A stretch of 27,670 nt of DNA from Oppiella nova. Its lineage: Eukaryota; Arthropoda; Arachnida; Sarcoptiformes; Oppiidae. Position 1 is the first letter of the stretch, and the number at the start of each line of letters is the position of its first letter. The position numbers and the translations under genes are program-made. This document shows positions 21,001 to 27,670 of the stretch, in pieces. Location of the stretch: positions 1-27,670 of the forward strand of contig CAJPVJ010000342.1 in assembly GCA_905397405.1 (NCBI GenBank), read 5' to 3'. The notes beneath the pieces were generated by a model. It was not told where the DNA came from, did no database searches, and saw only the letters and a list, made by a program, of their open reading frames with translations.

Positions 21001-22788
21001 CAGATAACATGAGAATATGCTTAAGAATATTGTTGTCATTTTAATCTTATTAATGATGTGACAAATGACTGCAAAATCTAATAAGCAGTCAGTCATCGAG
21101 CGGTTGTTTATTCGCTGAATTATAAGTGTTTTTATTTGTAGCGATGAGTAAACGAGAGAGAAAACGAAATTTAATTCATTTTGCGCTTTCAATGTTTGCA
21201 TTTCACTAAAAAATCAATTAATTCTCCAGAGATGTGATGCAATTTTGTGTGTACTGTATATTATATATCTCGCAGAGCATTGTCTCAATTGAATAACCTA
21301 AAGACCAAAAATCATTGTATTTTCCTATGATATATAAACTGTGAGACAATGGAAAATACATAAAACAGTTTCTCTCATCTCTTTTTTATATATATTTATG
21401 AATTACACTAAGAATTCATTGTTTGCGACAGTTTTCTGCCCTAAAGAATCGTTTGACAGCCAATGAATACCATTCCACGGCTATAGCTCTCAGCGTGTCT
21501 TTAATACTAGACATTAAACTTCTCTCGAGTTTCTCACTTCACTGTATTTGCAGTCAAAATGTATTAAAATGTCATTAAAACCAACGACTGGACAATTTGG
21601 GTCGTGTTTAGACATCGCATGACTTTAACTTATATTGTATTTTATCATATGATTTACATTTCCACTAAACCTGGTTAAATTTATTGAATAAATTTAATAT
21701 TTTTTAACGATATTTTAAATATCATTTTTTATATAACAATAATGGGAATCATATTATGCATTAAATTTAAATTTAAATTCTACTATGCCCTTTTGAATTT
21801 GAGATTTGAATTTTTAAAAATTGTTAAATATTTCACATAAAAAATCATATTTTTTGCTAGAAGTGAGAATTAAATAAATTAATAATTTATAACGTACATT
21901 TAAAAATAATTATGATAGCAATTTAACAATGCAGAATATTCTGTACAATATTTCCACAGTATTTACATTTCATAAAGAATTGCTACATTTTATCAGACGT
22001 TTCCAGAATATTAATGCTCTGCAAATACTTTAGAAAATTATTTTTAAATTCCTCTAATTATTCATTTGAAAATCTGCTCTCAATTGTTGCGCTAATAGGC
22101 TTTTCGACGAGATACAGGTGCTCTGTGTTTATGACTACACCTAAACCTTACAAAGTTGTAGTCTATAAATATTGATAGCACTGGTATTGTTAGACAGGAA
22201 TCTCTCGTAATAGAGTTGAGATGAGGAGTGAAATGTTAGAATAGATTTTGACATAAACTCGTTACTAGACTACGAGCCAACTGTCCGATCGTTAATTAAA
22301 ACAGAATTATTAGCTGTGAGTAAGAGGATTGGTATGACTGTCACTCATCCGATTATATACAAGATATACATTAGTGTGTCACTTATAATATAGGCATATA
22401 TACACAAGTCTTATATAAATGCTAATACCGTATACAATAAGGCTAAAAAATATTAATTACTCTAAGACTTAAATCTTATTATCGTATGAATGTTGAGACA
22501 TAAATGCATTGATTTGTTTGCAATAACGAGTCATACCTTATAGTATTGTCGCTGTAATGTGATTAATAAAGTTTTGGGCAAAATTGCTCCGAATGTGATC
22601 TTTTGGACATTTCTGTTGCCAAATGTGGACATCGATGATGAGTTAGACCTGAAAGGAATGGTAGATCGCTTTGCCTGTACTGCAGTGCAAAGCAATAAAC
22701 ATATCCACAATCCGAGGCAACAACTGCTCAGCGATAGTGATATCCGAGTTGTGTTTGCCATCAAATATTGATGAGATAAACGATACAT
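5105..22788 (-). CDS. Nmdar2: Nmdar2: NMDA-type ionotropic glutamate receptor, GluN2-class subunit
   Basis: Eighteen minus-strand exons in transcript order: 22537-22788, 20659-20958, 17859-18040, 14462-14709, 13773-13956, 12564-12690, 11244-11280, 10108-10160, 9804-9935, 9591-9725, 9323-9506, 7998-8123, 7834-7930, 7321-7605, 7190-7240, 6750-6880, 5539-5774, 5105-5434. Every junction is GT..AG, phases are consistent, and the total is 3090 nt (1029 residues plus stop). Known role: GluN2 subunits bind glutamate and pair with GluN1 to form coincidence-detecting, calcium-permeable synaptic channels. The order is signal peptide, amino-terminal domain, S1, M1, pore loop, M3 ([10 protein letters not shown]), S2, M4, short cytoplasmic tail. 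Similarity to the insect Nmdar2 class ([26 protein letters not shown]) is stronger than to GluN1. The pore QRN position is Gly rather than Asn. Start: ATG at 22788 or the in-frame ATG at 22761; the second gives the more typical signal peptide. Confidence 0.95.
5775..6749 (-). other. Nmdar2 intron 16 with AT-rich foldback
   Basis: A 975-nt intron with GT..AG ends. The only structure seen is the 101-bp inverted repeat at 6267-6367; the rest is A/T-rich with poly-T stretches. Confidence 0.75.
6267..6367. repeat. Inverted repeat with 19-bp perfect arms
   Basis: Arm ATATCTAATACTATGTTTA at 6267-6285 returns as its exact reverse complement at 6349-6367. The 63-nt loop is itself nearly self-complementary (TATATAATATATAA with TTATATTATATATTA). 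It could be a short MITE-like foldback or an expanded AT palindrome. No clear target-site duplication was seen. Confidence 0.75.
6750..7240 (-). other. Nmdar2 exons 15-16: S2 half of the ligand-binding domain
   Basis: Exon 7190-7240 reads [18 protein letters not shown]; the Asp after FIY is the residue that contacts the glutamate amino group in GluN2 subunits (Asp731 in GluN2A numbering, from memory). That argues for a glutamate-binding subunit rather than a glycine-binding one. Exon 6750-6880 reads [20 protein letters not shown] and [19 protein letters not shown], typical of late S2. The 309-nt intron 6881-7189 between them has no recognisable content. Confidence 0.88.
7321..8123 (-). other. 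Nmdar2 exons 12-14: M1, pore loop, M3 and start of S2
   Basis: Exon 7998-8123 encodes the M1 helix and [10 protein letters not shown]. Exon 7834-7930 encodes the re-entrant loop [19 protein letters not shown]; the residue after LF is the QRN selectivity position and is Gly (codon GGT read from 7877 to 7875). The pore-loop tryptophan (VWA) is kept. Exon 7321-7605 encodes [20 protein letters not shown] with LAAFMI, the gate-forming M3 signature, then S2 with [16 protein letters not shown]. The NT pair occupies the place of the Ser-Thr ligand contacts of vertebrate GluN2. Confidence 0.92.
8124..9322 (-). other. Nmdar2 intron 11
   Basis: A 1199-nt intron between the S1 end and M1. It contains the GA microsatellite at 9066-9093 and otherwise A/T-rich sequence with no gene or repeat family that I recognise. 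Confidence 0.75.
9066..9093. repeat. (GA)14 microsatellite
   Basis: Fourteen uninterrupted GA units on the plus strand (CT in the Nmdar2 transcript), inside intron 11. Confidence 0.95.
9323..11280 (-). other. Nmdar2 exons 7-11: S1 half of the glutamate-binding domain
   Basis: Exons 11244-11280 and 10108-10160 encode [11 protein letters not shown] and [18 protein letters not shown], the entry to S1. Exon 9804-9935 gives [14 protein letters not shown] and two cysteines; it reads past an internal GTGAGT at 9854 that would remove the conserved second cysteine. Exon 10 supplies [18 protein letters not shown], so the S1 cysteine pattern of GluN2 subunits is kept. Exon 11 holds [21 protein letters not shown] and [16 protein letters not shown]. 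The Arg of INSDR corresponds to the arginine that clamps the glutamate alpha-carboxylate (Arg518 in GluN2A numbering, from memory). Confidence 0.88.
10161..11243 (-). other. Nmdar2 intron 7 with a GC-richer island
   Basis: A 1083-nt intron. About 10261-10440 is clearly richer in G and C than the surrounding intron and contains CCCGGG at 10366-10371 and GCGCGC. I found no convincing exon with flanking splice sites there and no tRNA fold. The rest is A/T-rich. Confidence 0.6.
11281..12563 (-). other. Nmdar2 intron 6
   Basis: A 1283-nt A/T-rich intron. Near 11575-11640 an ATAATAAATTATAAATGAATAA-like segment is imperfectly repeated. Nothing else could be assigned. Confidence 0.7.
12691..13772 (-). 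other. Nmdar2 intron 5
   Basis: A 1082-nt intron. A small hairpin lies at 13047-13073 (arms GAAATACATT and AATGTATTTC). The plus-strand open frame at 12881-13078 resembles no known protein and has the base composition of the intron. Confidence 0.7.
13957..14461 (-). other. Nmdar2 intron 4
   Basis: A 505-nt intron with no recognisable element. Read-through from exon 4 into it would add a hydrophobic tail and stop, so retention would truncate the receptor within the amino-terminal domain. Confidence 0.7.
14964..15006. repeat. (CT)n microsatellite with one interruption
   Basis: A 43-bp CT tract on the plus strand (GA in the Nmdar2 transcript), broken once by CC, followed by a looser pyrimidine-rich stretch to about 15035. 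Confidence 0.95.
17095..17122. repeat. Near-perfect hairpin, 13-bp arms, 2-nt loop
   Basis: Arm CATCAAATGCTTT at 17095-17107 is followed by CC and the exact reverse complement AAAGCATTTGATG at 17110-17122. It is unusually tight for intronic sequence, and its function is unknown. Confidence 0.85.
19116..20245. repeat. Tandem duplication, units of 573 and 557 bp
   Basis: Bases 19116-19688 are repeated directly at 19689-20245 with high identity. The differences seen are small indels (one of about 18 bp near 20007) and a few substitutions. Both units begin AATTTTGTTTACAAAAGC and end GTGTTTGCTTTTATTG. No reading frame or transposon end was recognised. The copies have diverged slightly, so unlike the duplication at 2189-2467 this is probably real, or two haplotypes placed in series. 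Confidence 0.9.
20259..20296. repeat. Short tandem repeat, ATTCTGTATAT-type units
   Basis: Three or four imperfect 10-12 bp units built on TTCTGTATAT, just after the large tandem duplication. Confidence 0.7.
20959..22536 (-). other. Nmdar2 intron 1
   Basis: A 1578-nt intron following the signal-peptide exon. It starts with a short (GACA)n tract near 20987-21006. Otherwise it is A/T-rich with no feature I can name. Confidence 0.7.
20987..21006. repeat. (GACA)n short tandem repeat
   Basis: Four to five GACA units immediately upstream of Nmdar2 exon 2, within the intron, on its acceptor side. Confidence 0.8.
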
Positions 22789-23307
22789 TTGTTTGCATTC
22801 ACTTTGACTTATATTAATAGAATATTCTTTACATTTTGTTTCTGTATGCCATTCAACCAGTCAACACATTTTTATTGCAGAATCATATTCTTTAATGTTA
22901 TGAACACCAGAATATTTGTTCTCATTTTGGTGGCAATGTAGCTAATAAACGGGCAAAGTTTCATAATTCGTGTCAAATGTCATATCAACTCATTTGTAAG
23001 TGAAAGTTACTCCTCATTTGAATTTTACACATATTTTTATAGGCAAAACATTTTCACTCGCATTGCAGTGAATGCACTGAATGTGACTCCAAGTCATTAG
23101 GAATGGCATGAATCGCTTCTATCATTGCATTCATAAGCACTTCAACACTGACTGAATGCTAAACAGAATCGTCTCAATACTCACCACTCAATGCACACAA
23201 AATTCTGACCACTTTTTCGGCGCTTCGCGTTTGCCCTCTGGTGTCCACTCAACTCATCCCTGTGTCGCACAATCCATACATCAGTTCACTTTCACTGATG
23301 CTGAGGC

Positions 23308-23348
<41 letters not shown>

Positions 23349-24060
23349 CCCATCACTATCTCTACGAAGTGATGCATCACTGAAACATTGAGTGAATTAT
23401 TATAGTATTTTCTAACTTGTAAGCGTCAAATACTGACATTAAATGATGGTTTGGGTTTAAATCCATTAATAATATGAAAATATTGTATGTGTGTCGTCCA
23501 TAAGCTTACAATAATCATATCTCCTATATTTCAATTGATCCCATTCTCCCATTCCCTCCCAATACACACGGATAGAGTAATAACGCGAATCTTAAAAATA
23601 TAATCATTTTATCATATTATATAGACATTTGACTGTTTATTCATTGAAAGATTTTAATATAGGGTCGGGTTTATAATTATAATATACAATTTATGAAATC
23701 ATTATATGGCTTATACAAAATCAATTGAAAAAAATCGATGTATAGTTTTATTCAATTAACAAAAATTATACCTAATCGTCAATGTATGGAATATCATTAA
23801 GTTACAAGTACAATAGTATATTAATATAATCCTAATTCTAAGAAAAAAAAATCGTATTAAAAATTTACAAAATAATGTCAAAGATTTGATTAAATATCTT
23901 AATTTAAATAATTGGTATAATTTATATCATAATTTAAAAACAAATATATGAACACATGCGTTATGTTATAAACATTAATGTTTATGTTTTATGTAAATTA
24001 ATACATTCATTCACCATATTCTTCGGTACAAATCATGCGCTAATAAATTAAAAGCAAATA
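22789..24060. other. Spacer: Nmdar2 upstream region and SUZ12 3' region
   Basis: The left part should contain the Nmdar2 promoter and 5' UTR. The right part should contain the SUZ12 3' UTR. Present are a CT microsatellite at 23311-23345 and several GAATGC/GCATTC-type motifs between 22793 and 23160. No TATA box or initiator could be assigned with confidence, and further untranslated Nmdar2 exons may lie here. About 23400-24060 is A/T-rich with no recognisable element. Confidence 0.65.
23311..23345. repeat. (CT)17 microsatellite upstream of Nmdar2
   Basis: An uninterrupted CT tract on the plus strand, read as GA in the Nmdar2 direction, about 520 bp upstream of its start codon. GA tracts in arthropod promoters can bind GAGA-type factors; that use here is only a possibility. 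Confidence 0.95.
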
Positions 24061-26745
<2,685 letters not shown>

Positions 26746-27500
26746 GCCTTCGGGTGACCAACGGGTCGGCGATTATCTGCGGCGAGAGATCAATGGGTCA
26801 CTGAATCGGACAAAGAGTTCGCATTGAAATGCAATACAAAAACAGTGAATGCAATGAAAAACATAGAGTTTTATGCAATAAATGAATGCAAACATTGAGT
26901 CAATAGTGGAGTGAGTGTTGCATTCAATGCACGCTTTGACTGAAAGCAGCGCCAAAACTACTCATACATTGAACGCACAAACTATAGGACACATCACTCG
27001 CTATGACTTTGCCATCACTTCTCTCTCTGAACTGTTGTATCCGTTCATTGCTATCATTGCTATCATTCACTAATTAGACCACTTTGTGCACCACAAATAG
27101 GCCTTTCCTGTACCCAAACACCACCTCAACCTTTCATACCACTTGATAAACATGATATACAACCGATAAATGAGTGGCAACTGACAATATACAGATACCT
27201 GGACACTATATGCCTATAAAGAATTGGCAGTACTTTGAAACTTATTGATAATATGACCGCTAATACAGTTTAATACACGTAGATGTGATGGGTAGCAGCG
27301 ATTGTCCATTAATTAGTCACAATCGCACACAAAGTCCTCTTTTCAAGAGATTTATTAACAGATTTCTTAATGTTTAATAAAATACATATAAAAATATTTT
27401 CTGAATATAAGTCGAAAATTGTAGAAATCCAACAACAAAATAGATTATTATAATAATTATTATAGACATGCATTTAAATTAGTTAACAACGAGGCGGCCG
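26746..27500. other. Spacer: SUZ12 upstream region and MFSD11 3' region
   Basis: The left part is the probable SUZ12 5' UTR and promoter and holds a cluster of TGAATGCA/TGCATTCA motifs between 26820 and 26935. A short CATTGCTAT direct repeat lies near 27047-27068. The right part holds the MFSD11 3' UTR with a poly(A) signal. No further gene was seen. Confidence 0.65.
27351..27356 (-). terminator. Candidate poly(A) signal of the MFSD11-like gene
   Basis: The minus strand reads AATAAA about 145 nt after the stop codon at 27501-27503, a normal distance for a 3' UTR. Confidence 0.55.
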
Positions 27501-27670
27501 TCAGTCTCCGTGAGTGGTGTCGCCGACGGCATCCCTGTCCTTTCGAGCGGACCACTCGACTGTCGAGAATGATATGGTTCCCAATGAGGCGAATATGGCT
27601 AATATGAGGACTTGGATGTGACAGTCGGTGTACGACGAGTAGAAGAAGGCGATGGCGCCGGCCAGGGACT
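27501..27670 (-). CDS. MFSD11: UNC93-like MFS family protein, probably MFSD11, last exon (partial)
   Basis: The minus-strand frame is open from the window edge to TGA at 27501-27503 and gives 55 residues plus stop, the C-terminus only. It reads AGAIAFFYSSY, a hydrophobic segment (VLILAIFASLGTISF), then STVEW and a short polar tail. The order AFFYS...hydrophobic helix...GTISF.TVEW matches the end of animal MFSD11 as I remember it, so this is the last transmembrane helix and cytosolic tail of an UNC93-type member of the major facilitator superfamily. Transport substrate is not established for this family. Alternative: another UNC93-like paralogue, since only the last helix is visible. The gene runs in the same direction as SUZ12, whose start lies about 755 nt downstream. 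Confidence 0.72.
   Translation of the reverse strand, partial: SLAGAIAFFYSSYTDCHIQVLILAIFASLGTISFSTVEWSARKDRDAVGDTTHGD

Larger units (their letters stand above)
12564..22788 (-). other. Nmdar2 exons 1-6: signal peptide and amino-terminal domain
   Basis: Exon 1 carries a hydrophobic secretion signal ([15 protein letters not shown]) followed by KITFGAILP, the usual first strand of the LIVBP-like clamshell. Exons 2-5 continue the fold: [60 protein letters not shown] and [12 protein letters not shown] align with the GluN2 modulatory domain. NFT and NIT glycosylation sequons lie in exon 2. The exon 5/6 junction uses donor GTCTGT at 13772; the nearby GTATTG would break the frame. Exon 6 ends at IGIWDK, close to the linker into S1. 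Introns here are the gene's longest (505 to 3149 nt), whereas those in the ligand-binding and pore regions are mostly short. Confidence 0.85.

Overview
The window is animal nuclear DNA and reads as arthropod, most likely a mite or other chelicerate. That placement is inferred from gene structure and protein similarity; no species marker is present. GC-richer exons with clean GT..AG introns sit in very AT-rich introns and spacers. Five protein-coding genes could be read exon by exon from splice sites, codon phase and remembered family sequences. No RNA gene, CRISPR array or transposon coding sequence was found.

Layout, left to right. (1) 3-1137, plus strand: the 3' part of UBFD1, a ubiquitin-like-domain protein, open at the window edge. 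(2) 1420-3116, minus: ATG101, complete in six exons, tail to tail with UBFD1; one exon is present twice around a single N, which looks like an assembly artefact. (3) 3117-5104: AT-rich spacer. (4) 5105-22788, minus: an 18-exon NMDA-type glutamate receptor subunit of the GluN2/Nmdar2 class, about 1029 residues, with signal peptide, amino-terminal domain, split ligand-binding domain, three membrane segments with re-entrant pore loop, and a short tail ending in a PDZ-ligand-like motif. Its large introns hold microsatellites, a 573-bp tandem duplication and several foldbacks. (5) 22789-24060: spacer and presumed Nmdar2 upstream region. (6) 24061-26745, minus: SUZ12, a core PRC2 subunit, in eight exons including one apparent 34-nt intron. 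(7) 27501 to the window end, minus: the last exon of an UNC93-like transporter family protein, best matched to MFSD11.

The genes do not form a pathway. They cover proteostasis (UBFD1), autophagy initiation (ATG101), excitatory signalling (Nmdar2), chromatin silencing (SUZ12) and a membrane transporter-like protein (MFSD11). This is an ordinary gene-dense stretch of a small-intron genome, and I see no new multi-gene system. The most notable biology is glycine at the pore QRN site of the NMDA receptor subunit. The most notable quality problems are the missing second half of the UBFD1 ubiquitin-like fold and the duplicated ATG101 exon.
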